Origin: Bacteroidales bacterium UBA3684
Lineage (GTDB): Bacteria > Bacteroidota > Bacteroidia > Bacteroidales > P3
Assembly: GCA_002372855.1 (NCBI GenBank)
Contig: DFIZ01000030.1
Location: 9,064 to 30,136, forward strand
Reading direction: 5' to 3'
Length of the DNA stretch: 21,073 nt
Below, one piece after another: positions 1 through 7,707 of this stretch (position 1 is the first letter of the stretch; the number at the start of each line of letters is the position of its first letter). Made by a program: the position numbers and the translations under genes. A model generated the notes under the pieces. The model saw nothing but the letters and a program-made list of their open reading frames with translations. It did no database searches and was not told the origin of the DNA.

Positions 1-53
1 TTCTTATATAGGTGATATAAGAAGTATATAAGAACTATATAGGAACTATATGA
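1..53. repeat. AT-rich inverted repeat and 11-bp tandem repeats
   Basis: Positions 1-8 (TTCTTATA) are the exact reverse complement of 16-23 (TATAAGAA), with a 7-base loop. Overlapping this, three 11-bp units follow head to tail at 21-31, 32-42 and 43-53: GAAGTATATAA, GAACTATATAG and GAACTATATGA. The stretch is far more AT-rich than the surrounding genes. It lies upstream of the LTD-protein gene and may be part of its promoter or an intergenic repeat element. No function can be assigned from sequence. Confidence 0.6.
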
Positions 54-118
54 GAAGGGCCCTCTTTGACCCCTATGGGGTGGGTGTCGGAACGGGGTAG
101 GAGAGGAGGTGGGGAGGA

Positions 119-157
119 GGAGGAAAGATGTTGGGTTGGCGGAGGAAAGATGTTGGG
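119..157. repeat. 17-bp direct repeat upstream of the LTD gene
   Basis: The 17-mer GGAGGAAAGATGTTGGG occurs exactly at 119-135 and again at 141-157, giving a 22-bp period. It lies 41-80 bp before the chosen start codon of the LTD gene, in a strongly purine-rich stretch from about 85 to 165. The spacing of about two helical turns would suit a pair of protein-binding sites, but a recent small duplication is equally possible. Confidence 0.6.
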
Positions 158-198
158 ATGGAGGCAATAAATTGGGTGTTTTTGCGTTATGGATTGAG

Positions 199-1086
199 AT
201 GAAAGCGATGAAGTGCATATTGGGTTTGCTTTTGGCGGGTGCGCAGCTGCAGGCGGTGGCGCAGGGGTCGTTGCTGGTGAGCGAGGTGCTGTTCCAGCCA
301 CGTAGCGGCGAAGCCGAGTATGTGGAGCTGTACAACGGCAGCAGTAATACGGTGGAACTGTCTGATTTCATGATAGTACGCTGGGTTGGCGACTCGCTGG
401 GGACGCGCTATGCGCTGCCGCAGCACGTGGTGGCGCCGCACGACTATGTGGTGCTGACGAAGGATGCCGCCTCGGTGGCGGCGAACTACACTGTGAAGTA
501 CCCCGGCAAACTGCTGGAGTGCAACCTTCCGACCTATCCCAACGACGGCGGCAGCGTGGTGCTGGTCACGGCGGAGGGCACGGTGGTGGAGAAGTTCGAC
601 TACCAGCCGTCGATGCACAGCCGCCTGCTGCGCAACAAGGCGGGTGTGGCGCTGGAAAGGAGAAGTCTCGATGTGGACTGCAATGCGGATGGTAACTGGT
701 TTTCAGCTTCTTCGACGGCAGGCTATGGCACGCCGACCTGCGAGAACTCGCAGAGTCGGGAGTGGCTTGTGGAGGAGAGCTCGTTCGGGTTCAGCTCCAC
801 GTTGCTCTCGCCCGACGGCGATGGCTATCAGGACGAGCTTTTGATTGAATACAGGATGGAAAACGATGACGTGTATGGCCAGATTGCCATATACGACGCC
901 CGCGGCAGCCGTGTGGGCCGCCTGATGAACGACGGGCTTATGGGCACGCATGGCGTGCTGGTGTGGGACGGTCGCGGCGATGGCGGCGCGGTGCTGCCGT
1001 CGGGCCGCTATGTGTTGTATATCAACCTCTACGACCTGCATGGTACCAAGCAGGTAATCAAACGGACGATTTCGATTGTGTATTAG
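199..1086 (+). CDS. Secreted lamin-tail domain protein with FlgD-like C-terminus
   Basis: This 295-residue protein is probably exported. Residues 1-21 form a signal peptide (basic start, hydrophobic GLLLAG core, then AVAQ), which is why the start at 199 (or 208, MKCIL) is preferred over the in-frame ATG at 109, whose extra residues are charged and unlike a leader. Residues about 24-140 match a lamin-tail (LTD) fold, with the typical SEVLFxP and E-YVELYNGS motifs. An ERRSLD...NW...TPTCEN linker follows. Residues about 200-295 resemble the FlgD-like Ig domain: SPDGDGYQDE (204-213), a probable Ca-binding turn, then IYDARGSRV and VWDGRGDGG. This architecture is common in Bacteroidota surface and secreted proteins. 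No catalytic site is visible, so a binding or structural role is likely. It converges on the polysaccharide operon with stop codons one base apart. Confidence 0.85.
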   Translation: MKAMKCILGLLLAGAQLQAVAQGSLLVSEVLFQPRSGEAEYVELYNGSSNTVELSDFMIVRWVGDSLGTRYALPQHVVAPHDYVVLTKDAASVAANYTVKYPGKLLECNLPTYPNDGGSVVLVTAEGTVVEKFDYQPSMHSRLLRNKAGVALERRSLDVDCNADGNWFSASSTAGYGTPTCENSQSREWLVEESSFGFSSTLLSPDGDGYQDELLIEYRMENDDVYGQIAIYDARGSRVGRLMNDGLMGTHGVLVWDGRGDGGAVLPSGRYVLYINLYDLHGTKQVIKRTISIVY

Positions 1087-1087
1087 C

Positions 1088-2881
1088 CTAGAGCGCTGCT
1101 GTAGTCTTGTAGAGACGCTGCAGCAGGGCCTCGACGAAGCGCGTGTTGGCGCTGTCGGCGGGCTGGAGGGTGCGGCTGACGCAGTCGTAGTGCCAACTGC
1201 CTCCGGGAAGGACCAGGTTGAGGCAGTTTTTGTCGGAGTGCATGGCGAACTGCGGGCGCTCCATGTATCTTGTTCCAAGGACGTTGCGGCTGAAAGGGAA
1301 GGCTTCGGCGGAGAGGCCGAGCTGGCAGAGGAGTGTGGCGGCGAGGTCGCTCTGGCTGCAGAGTCGGTCGACAGTTTTGGCCTGGCGAACGGCGCCGCCC
1401 ATCCAGAGCATGGGTATGCGGGAGACGGCGACGTCGGAGGTGGGCTGCCCTTCGGTGAAGGGGATGCCGTGGTCGGGGACGATGACGACCAGGAGGCTGT
1501 CCCAGAGGGGCGTGGCCTTGAGGCCGTCGATGAAGGCGCCGAGGCAGGAGTCGGTGTAGGCGAAGGCGTTGCGCTTGTAGTCGTCGAGGCGGTGGAGGGG
1601 CACCTCCCAGGGCTCGTGGCTGCTGAGTGTCAGCGCGGCGGAGAGGAAGGGGCGCTCGGCGGGGATGAGTGCGGGCTGCAGCAGGTGTTCGTCGGGTACG
1701 CCCCAGGCGCTGCTGTTGAGCGCGGAGGGGAAGGCGTCGCCGCCGAGGACGGTGGTGAAGCCGGTCTCGGAGAGGTACATGCGCATGTTGGTGAAGTCGA
1801 TGTCGCCTCCGTAGGCTATTTTTGTGGCGTATCCGGCGCTACGGAGCGAGGAGGCTATGGAGGGGAGGTTGCGGCAGAGATCGGGCCTCTTGACCAGCGT
1901 TGTGGTGGGCAGGCCGAGCCATCCGCTGAGCACGGAGACGATGCCGCGGTCGGTGCGGTAGCTGTTGGCGTAGCAGTTGGAGAAGTAGACACCTTCCTGC
2001 ATGTAGCGGTGCAGGTTGGGGGCCACGGTGTCGGAACCCACCATGCCGAGTCCGGCGCCCTCCCAGATGATGAGCAGGACGTTGGGGCGCGGGGTGGAGA
2101 GGAGGGTGTCGGCGAGGGTGGAGTCCGGGGCGAAGGCGTCGCCGAGGAGGGCGTCGGCTTCGCTGTCGGGCATGGTTTGGAACTCGCGGGAGAGGTCCTG
2201 GACCTTGAAGAGGGAGTGGAAGATGTTGAAAGTGGGGTTGAGGGCGGCGTGGTTGCAGAAGGGGTGGGTGGAGAAATAGGCGTAGGAGGGGTTGGCCGTG
2301 GACTCGGAGAGGCCTCCGCGCATGCCGAGGAACATCAGCGCTCCGAATAAAATGAGAAATAAAAAATGAGAGATGAAAAAGGCGGGGGAGGCCTTGGTGC
2401 GGGTGAGTTCTTTGGGTGTGGCGTGGCGCAGACGGCGGTAGTAGTGGAAGGCTATGAGGCCGACGACGAGGAAGGCCAGGAGGGTGGCCCAGAGGGGCAG
2501 GCTAGCGAGCATGTCGCGGGGCTTGGCGGCGTAGATGAGGTCGTTGGCGTCGAGTTTGGCGCCCCAGAAACTGTAGAGGATGGTGTCGGCGACGAAGATG
2601 AGCGCCAGGACGATGGCCACGAGGATGTAGTAGGGCATGAGCACCTTGCGTAGCGGAAAGCGTTTGAAAAAGCAGCTTATGAGCAGGACGAGCGTGGGCA
2701 GGAGGAGGAGGTAGCAGGCGGTGGCAATGTCGAGTCGCAGGCCGTGCCACAACGAGGCCATGCAGGAGAGGAAAGGGGCGCCGTCGGCGTGGGAGAGGTT
2801 GAAGAGCATGAAGACGACCTTCTGCGTGACAAACATCAGGATGAGTATCGCGAAGAGGCGGAGGAGGGTACGGAGGCGCAT
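1088..2881 (-). CDS. LtaS-like membrane sulfatase-fold phosphotransferase
   Basis: The protein has 597 residues. About five hydrophobic segments occupy residues 1-190 (for example 8-28, 54-71, 83-103, 128-146 and 168-186). An extracytoplasmic alkaline-phosphatase/sulfatase fold follows from about residue 265. Metal and catalytic positions typical of the LtaS/OpgB group are visible: Glu274 in LLIIWEG, Thr310 in YRTDRG as the likely nucleophile, WGVPDE at 393-398, His422 in SSHEPW, and Asp470-His471 in VPDHG. Family members move phosphoglycerol or phosphoethanolamine from phospholipid to a glycan or lipid; the substrate here cannot be read. A threonine nucleophile and no Cys/Ser-x-Pro-x-Arg motif argue against a true sulfatase. 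It is the last gene of the polysaccharide operon, 10 bp after the 4,6-dehydratase gene, so it may decorate that glycan. Confidence 0.85.
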   Translation of the reverse strand: MRLRTLLRLFAILILMFVTQKVVFMLFNLSHADGAPFLSCMASLWHGLRLDIATACYLLLLPTLVLLISCFFKRFPLRKVLMPYYILVAIVLALIFVADTILYSFWGAKLDANDLIYAAKPRDMLASLPLWATLLAFLVVGLIAFHYYRRLRHATPKELTRTKASPAFFISHFLFLILFGALMFLGMRGGLSESTANPSYAYFSTHPFCNHAALNPTFNIFHSLFKVQDLSREFQTMPDSEADALLGDAFAPDSTLADTLLSTPRPNVLLIIWEGAGLGMVGSDTVAPNLHRYMQEGVYFSNCYANSYRTDRGIVSVLSGWLGLPTTTLVKRPDLCRNLPSIASSLRSAGYATKIAYGGDIDFTNMRMYLSETGFTTVLGGDAFPSALNSSAWGVPDEHLLQPALIPAERPFLSAALTLSSHEPWEVPLHRLDDYKRNAFAYTDSCLGAFIDGLKATPLWDSLLVVIVPDHGIPFTEGQPTSDVAVSRIPMLWMGGAVRQAKTVDRLCSQSDLAATLLCQLGLSAEAFPFSRNVLGTRYMERPQFAMHSDKNCLNLVLPGGSWHYDCVSRTLQPADSANTRFVEALLQRLYKTTAAL

Positions 2882-2891
2882 GCGGGGGTTG

Positions 2892-4832
2892 CTATTGGTT
2901 ATTCAGCGTGCTGTTGGGGGGGGTATTTTTGTCGAGCTGGCAGTAGATGGAGTTGTTGGAGAGGAATTCGGGCACGATGTCCTTCATTTTGGCCACAATC
3001 TTCATGTCGTCCATGGTTTCGAGGATGGTCCAGAGGTCGTTGTACTCGCGGTCGATGGCCTCGAGGGGGTACTTGCGCACCTGTGCGCGCATGATCTTGG
3101 GGTGGTAGGTGGGAATGGTGTTCTCCTTGGTGGCGAGGAGTTCCTCGTAGAGCTTTTCGCCGGGGCGGAGACCGATTTCCTTGATCTGGATATTGGGCAT
3201 GCCGGAGAGCTGGATCATCTTGCGGGCCATGTCGTAGATTTTGACGGGTTTGCCCATGTCGAAGACGAAGATGTCGCCGCCCTCGCCCATGGCGCCGGCC
3301 TCGAGGACGAGGTTGCAGGCCTCGGGGATGGTCATGAAGTAGCGGATGATGTCCTTGTGGGTGACGGTGAGGGGGCCGCCGGCAGCGAGCTGTTTCTTGA
3401 AGAGAGGTATGACGGAGCCGTTGGAACCCAGGACGTTGCCGAAGCGTGTGGTGACGAAGTGGGTCTGGTCGGTGGAGCGGCTCTGGATGTAGATTTCGGC
3501 CATGCGCTTGGTGGCGCCCATGACGTTGGTGGGGTTGACGGCCTTGTCGGTGGAGATCATGACGAACTTCTGGACGCCGTACTTGATGGAGAGGTCGGCG
3601 AGGTTGCGTGTGCCGAAGACGTTGATGTAGACGGCCTCGTAGGGGTTTTCCTCCATGAAGGGCACGTGCTTGTAGGCAGCGGCGTGGTAGACGAGGTTGG
3701 GGTGGAAAGCCTGGAAGACCTGCTCCATGCGCTCGCGGTCCTTGACGTTGGCGATGACGAACTCCATGCGGTCGAGGTGGTCGCGGTAGGTGTTTTTGAG
3801 TTCGAACTGGAGGTCGTACATGGGGCTTTCGGCCTGGTCGAGCATGATGACCTTCTTGGGCTGGTAGGTCATGAGCTGGCGGCAGATTTCGGAGCCGATG
3901 GAACCTGCGGCGCCGGTGACGAGGATGACCTTGTCGACCACCTCGCGGACGATGTTGACGTTGTCGAGGCGGATGCTTTCGCGTTCGAGGAGGTCTTCGA
4001 TTTTGATGTCCTCGATCTGGTTGGCGGAGAAGGAGCCGTTGATCCACAGGCGTGCGTGGGGTACGGCCTTGACGGTCATGCCGAGGTCGAGGGCGCGGTT
4101 GGTGATGGCCTGCTTGTGGAGGGGGCGGATGGTGGGGATGGCGATGATGAGCTGCTGGACTTTCTTGCTCTGGATGAACTTGTCGTTGAGGACGGTACGG
4201 GCGCGCATGACGGGCACGCCGTCGAGTTCCTGGTTGACCTTGGACATGTCGTCGTCGATGAATGCCACGACGCGGTACTGGAAGGAGGCTTCCTGCTTGA
4301 GGGCGTTGTGTGCGATGAGGCCTGCGGCACCGGCGCCGTAGATGAGCACGTTGACCGTGGGACGGCGGCGGCGGAAGAAGTCGTTGTAGATGCGCTGCAT
4401 GAAGAGGCGCGAGATAATCATCAGCATGCCGAGGATGAGGTAGAGGGTGAGCGACTCGCGGTAGGAGAGGAGGTAGACGGAGGAGATGATGGGGGGATTG
4501 AACTGGTTGTTGACAATGTTGATGAGCCAGCAGAGGATGAGCGGGCTGATGGTGGAGAAGAGGATTTTGTAAATATCGGTCATGCCGGCGTGGCGTATGA
4601 TGCCGCGGTAGGAGCCAGAGATGAGGAAGAAAATGACGGTCAGCATGAGCGACCAGACGAACTTGACGAGGACGCCACGGGTGGTGATGTCGGCGAGGCC
4701 GTAGGTGCGGAAAGCCTCCATGAGGAAGAAGGCGGCGACGAACAGGGCCACGTCCATGAGGAGGATGGCCGACTGGGGAATGGTTGAGTGGCGATACTTC
4801 TTTACGAGCCAAAAGGATAATTTTTTGAACAT
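2892..4832 (-). CDS. Membrane UDP-GlcNAc 4,6-dehydratase (WbpM/FlaA1/CapD type)
   Basis: This 646-residue protein belongs to the long membrane-bound SDR dehydratases that convert UDP-GlcNAc to a 4-keto-6-deoxy sugar, the first step toward QuiNAc, FucNAc or bacillosamine. Four hydrophobic stretches lie in residues about 20-145. A first Rossmann-like domain follows (VLIYGAGAAG, 163-171). The catalytic SDR domain begins with VTGAAGSIGSE (305-315). The expected Tyr of YxxxK is replaced by Met438, with Lys442 (MGATK), after ISTDKAVNPTN (426-436). This Ser-Met-Lys arrangement is the known form in WbpM-like enzymes, so it is not a defect. RPGEKLYEE (556-564) is also typical. The gene lies 13 bp after the wbpA-like gene. 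Stereochemistry (retaining or C5-inverting) cannot be settled here. Confidence 0.92.
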   Translation of the reverse strand: MFKKLSFWLVKKYRHSTIPQSAILLMDVALFVAAFFLMEAFRTYGLADITTRGVLVKFVWSLMLTVIFFLISGSYRGIIRHAGMTDIYKILFSTISPLILCWLINIVNNQFNPPIISSVYLLSYRESLTLYLILGMLMIISRLFMQRIYNDFFRRRRPTVNVLIYGAGAAGLIAHNALKQEASFQYRVVAFIDDDMSKVNQELDGVPVMRARTVLNDKFIQSKKVQQLIIAIPTIRPLHKQAITNRALDLGMTVKAVPHARLWINGSFSANQIEDIKIEDLLERESIRLDNVNIVREVVDKVILVTGAAGSIGSEICRQLMTYQPKKVIMLDQAESPMYDLQFELKNTYRDHLDRMEFVIANVKDRERMEQVFQAFHPNLVYHAAAYKHVPFMEENPYEAVYINVFGTRNLADLSIKYGVQKFVMISTDKAVNPTNVMGATKRMAEIYIQSRSTDQTHFVTTRFGNVLGSNGSVIPLFKKQLAAGGPLTVTHKDIIRYFMTIPEACNLVLEAGAMGEGGDIFVFDMGKPVKIYDMARKMIQLSGMPNIQIKEIGLRPGEKLYEELLATKENTIPTYHPKIMRAQVRKYPLEAIDREYNDLWTILETMDDMKIVAKMKDIVPEFLSNNSIYCQLDKNTPPNSTLNNQ

Positions 4833-4845
4833 AGGCGAAAGGTTT

Positions 4846-6132
4846 TTAAAGTCTGGCGTCGATCATGTTGCGTGGCAGCACTCCTTTGACATCGTAGACC
4901 ACGGCGGGCTGGGGTGCCAGCGCGCGGACATCGACGGAGGAGAACTCGTTGTGCGCCACGGCGAGGATGACGGCGTCGAATGAATGGTTTTTGTTTTCTG
5001 GTAATTGATTGACGACCTCGATGCCGTATTCGGCACGGGCTCGTTCGGTGTCGACCCAGGGGTCGAGGACGGTGATGTTGGGAGTGTATTCGTGGAGGGT
5101 ATGGTAGATGTCGATGACTTTGGTGTTGCGGATGTCGGGGCAGTTCTCCTTGAAGGTGAAGCCGAGGATGAGGATACGGGCGTCCTTGACGGGTACGCCC
5201 TTGAGGTTCATCTGCTTGATGGTCTGGTTGGCCACGTAGGCGCCCATGGAGTTGTTGAGGCGTCGGGCGTTGCTCATGACGCGCGGCAGGACGCCGTAGA
5301 GTTGGGATTTCTCGATGAGGTAGTAGGGGTCGACGGAGATGCAATGTCCGCCCACGAGGCCGGGGCGGAGGCGTATGAAGTTCCACTTGGAGGCTGCGGC
5401 GTCGAGGACGTCGTTGGTGTCGATGCCCATGGCGTTGAAGATCTTGGCCAGCTCGTTGACGAAGGCGATGTTGACGTCGCGCTGGCTGTTTTCGATGATT
5501 TTGGAGGCTTCGGCCACGCGGATGGAGGGCGCTTTGTGGGTGCCGTTGAGGAGGACGGAGTTGTACATGGCGTCGATGAGGTCGGCGGCCTCGGGAGTGG
5601 AGCCCGAGGTGACCTTGCGGATGGTTTCGACGCGGTGTTCCTTGTCGCCGGGGTTGATGCGCTCGGGGCTGTAGCCGGCGTAGTAGTCGGAGTTGAGGCG
5701 GAAGCCGGTGAGGCGTTCGATGACGGGGAGGCATTCCTCCTCGGTGACGCCGGGGTAGACGGTGCTCTCGTAGATGACGATGTCGCCACGGGAGATGACC
5801 TTGCCCACCACCTCGGAGGCGCCGACGAGGGGCCGGAGGTCGGGGCGGTTGTTGTCGTCGACGGGCGTGGGCACGGCGACGATGTAGACGTTGCAATCTT
5901 TGATATCGTCCAATGAAGAGGTGCAGCGGAAGCCGTGGTTGCGGATGGCGTCCTGCAGCAGGGAGTCCTCCACCTCGAGGGTGGCGTCGTGGCCGTGGTT
6001 GAGGGCGTCGACGCGGGCGGCGTTGATGTCGAAGCCGAGGGTGGGGAACTTGGTGGAGAAGAGGCGCGCCAAGGGGAGGCCTACGTAGCCGAGGCCCACC
6101 ACACATATCTTTATGTCACTCAGTTTAATCAT
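4846..6132 (-). CDS. wbpA: UDP-N-acetylglucosamine 6-dehydrogenase (WbpA/TviB type)
   Basis: This 428-residue enzyme is an NAD-dependent UDP-sugar dehydrogenase that oxidises C6 of a UDP-HexNAc to the uronic acid. It starts with a Rossmann motif, VVGLGYVGLPLA (11-22). AVPTPVD (86-92) and YSPERINPGDKEHR (154-167) are typical of the UDP-HexNAc branch (WbpA, TviB, WecC) rather than of UDP-glucose dehydrogenase. The catalytic Cys264 lies in GGHCISVDPYY, and a C-terminal domain (LGFTFKENCPDIRN) closes the fold. Length is normal for the family. Its start overlaps the stop of the aminotransferase gene in an ATGA (6129-6132), implying translational coupling. With wbpB, wbpE and wbpD beside it, UDP-GlcNAc is the most likely substrate. 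Confidence 0.93.
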   Translation of the reverse strand: MIKLSDIKICVVGLGYVGLPLARLFSTKFPTLGFDINAARVDALNHGHDATLEVEDSLLQDAIRNHGFRCTSSLDDIKDCNVYIVAVPTPVDDNNRPDLRPLVGASEVVGKVISRGDIVIYESTVYPGVTEEECLPVIERLTGFRLNSDYYAGYSPERINPGDKEHRVETIRKVTSGSTPEAADLIDAMYNSVLLNGTHKAPSIRVAEASKIIENSQRDVNIAFVNELAKIFNAMGIDTNDVLDAAASKWNFIRLRPGLVGGHCISVDPYYLIEKSQLYGVLPRVMSNARRLNNSMGAYVANQTIKQMNLKGVPVKDARILILGFTFKENCPDIRNTKVIDIYHTLHEYTPNITVLDPWVDTERARAEYGIEVVNQLPENKNHSFDAVILAVAHNEFSSVDVRALAPQPAVVYDVKGVLPRNMIDARL

Positions 6133-7220
6133 ATCAGCGAAGCAACGGTTTCTATTTCTTCATCGGTCATATAGGGGTGCATGGGGAGGGAGAGGACGGA
6201 GCGCGACAGGCGGTCGGCCACGGGGCAGGGGGCTTGGTTGAGGTAGACGAAAGCCGATTGGCGGCTCATGGTGTGGGGGTAGTAGACCATGGAGGGGACG
6301 CCGGCGGCCTTGAGGCGTGCCTGCAGGTCGTCGCGGTTGGGGGTCTGTATGGTGTATTGCGCCCAGGAGGAGGTGTAGCCTTCCGGCACAACGGGAGTCT
6401 GAACTTTGCCCGCGAGGAGTTGGCTGTATTTCGCTGCCACGCGGTTCACGGCCTTCAGCTCGTCGTCAAAGTGGCGCAGCTTGACCTGCAGGATGGCTGC
6501 CTGGAGGGTGTCGAGGCGCGAGTTGAGGCCGAGGCGGACGTTGTCATATTTGTCGGTGCCCTTGCCGTGGACGCGGAGTGAACGCAGCAGGTCGGCATAG
6601 CGGTCGTCGTTGGTGAAGAGAGCGCCGCCGTCGCCATAGCATCCGAGGGGTTTGGCTGGGAAGAAGGAGGTGGTGCCGATGTCGCCGAAGGAGCAGGCGT
6701 GTTTGCCGCGGATGCTGCCGCCGAAGCCCTGGGCGCCGTCCTCGATGAGGGGGAGGCTTTTTTGACGGCAGAAGTCGGTGATGGCGTCGTAGTCGGCCGG
6801 ACGGCCGAAGAGGTCCACGGCGATGACGGCGGTGGGGCGCAGGCCGTTGTTGCATGCCTGCTGCCATTTGCGTTCCAGGTCGTTGACATCCATGTTGAAA
6901 GACTTGTCGTCGACATCGACGAAGACGGGAACAAGGTCGAGGATGGCCGGTGCTTCTGCTGTGGAGAAGAAGGTGAAGTCGGGCACAAAGACCGCGTCGC
7001 CGGCTTTGAGGCCGAGGGCGCGCAGGGCGAGCCAGAGGGCGTCGGTGCCGTTGGCGCAAGAGATGCAATGTTTCATGCCCACGTAGGCGGCCAGCTGCTG
7101 CTCCAGTTCGGCCACCTGGGGACCCATGATGTAGGCTCCCGAGGCTGCGACGCGGAGCATGGCCTCGTCCATTTCGGCCTTCATGGCCTCGTACTGTCTA
7201 TGTAGATCGCGGAACTGCAT
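6129..7220 (-). CDS. wbpE: DegT/DnrJ/EryC1 aminotransferase (WbpE type)
   Basis: This 363-residue PLP enzyme is a sugar aminotransferase. CANGTDAL (55-62) binds the cofactor phosphate, EDGAQGFGG (160-168) supplies the Asp for the pyridine nitrogen, and FFPAKPLGCYGDGG (186-199) carries the PLP lysine, Lys190. HGKGTDKYDNVRLGLNSRLD and the late PHTMSRQSAF segment are typical of the WbpE/WlbC group. In the known pathway it transfers an amino group from glutamate to the 3-keto group made by WbpB, yielding UDP-GlcNAc(3NH2)A. It lies 4 bp after the acetyltransferase gene and overlaps the wbpA-like gene by 4 bp. The neighbours support this assignment over the many other DegT-family sugar aminotransferases. 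Confidence 0.92.
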   Translation of the reverse strand: MQFRDLHRQYEAMKAEMDEAMLRVAASGAYIMGPQVAELEQQLAAYVGMKHCISCANGTDALWLALRALGLKAGDAVFVPDFTFFSTAEAPAILDLVPVFVDVDDKSFNMDVNDLERKWQQACNNGLRPTAVIAVDLFGRPADYDAITDFCRQKSLPLIEDGAQGFGGSIRGKHACSFGDIGTTSFFPAKPLGCYGDGGALFTNDDRYADLLRSLRVHGKGTDKYDNVRLGLNSRLDTLQAAILQVKLRHFDDELKAVNRVAAKYSQLLAGKVQTPVVPEGYTSSWAQYTIQTPNRDDLQARLKAAGVPSMVYYPHTMSRQSAFVYLNQAPCPVADRLSRSVLSLPMHPYMTDEEIETVASLI

Positions 7221-7224
7221 GGCG

Positions 7225-7707
7225 TTATTCTTCTACTTTTCCGATGATTTTGGCTGGCACGCCGGCCACGATGGCGTAGTCGGGCACGTCCTTGGTCACC
7301 ACGGCGCCGGCACCCACCAGGGCGTGGCGTCCGATGGTGTGGCCACAGACGATGGTGGCGTTGGCTCCGATGGAGGCGCCCTCGCGGACGAGCGTGCGCT
7401 CGTAGTGGCCGTTGGCGGGGCGGTCGAGGCGCGGCATGAGCACGTTGGTGAACACGCAGCTGGGACCGAGGAAGACGTTGTCCTCGATTTCGACGCCCTC
7501 GTAGACGGAGACGTTGTTCTGTATGCGGACGCCGTTGCCGATGTGAACGTTGGGTCCGATGTTGACGTTCTGTCCCAAGGAGCAGCGTTCGCCCAGCACG
7601 GCGCCTTTTTGGATGTGGCAGAAGTGCCACACCTTGGTGCCGTTGCCGAGGACGACGCCGTCGTCGACGTAGGAACTTTCGTGTATGTAGGGTGCTTGTT
7701 CTACCAT
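7225..7707 (-). CDS. wbpD: Hexapeptide-repeat N-acetyltransferase (WbpD type)
   Basis: This 160-residue protein is a left-handed beta-helix acetyltransferase. Nearly the whole chain consists of imperfect hexapeptide repeats ([41 protein letters not shown]), ending in the usual [27 protein letters not shown] loop rich in Arg and Pro (91-105, MPRLDRP) interrupts the helix, as in WbpD/WlbB. The start at 7707 (MVEQAPYIH) is chosen because the reading frame farther upstream is antisense-like and overlaps the oxidoreductase gene. With this start the two genes overlap by only 7 bp. Its likely job is acetyl-CoA-dependent acetylation of the 3-amino group made by the neighbouring aminotransferase, giving UDP-GlcNAc(3NAc)A. 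Confidence 0.92.
   Translation of the reverse strand: MVEQAPYIHESSYVDDGVVLGNGTKVWHFCHIQKGAVLGERCSLGQNVNIGPNVHIGNGVRIQNNVSVYEGVEIEDNVFLGPSCVFTNVLMPRLDRPANGHYERTLVREGASIGANATIVCGHTIGRHALVGAGAVVTKDVPDYAIVAGVPAKIIGKVEE

Noticed and set aside
1076..2350. Antisense open frame of 424 codons opposite the LtaS-like gene
   Set aside because: Gly/Glu/Val-rich shadow. The opposite strand carries a full catalytic domain with conserved metal ligands.
4076..4330. Short Ser/Pro-rich minus-strand frame within the 4,6-dehydratase gene
   Set aside because: It is an out-of-frame shadow of the dehydratase gene with biased low-complexity composition.
2721..4787. Antisense open frame of 688 codons opposite the 4,6-dehydratase gene
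   Set aside because: It is extremely rich in Val, Gly, Asp, Glu and His with no motif. The minus-strand dehydratase explains the region completely.
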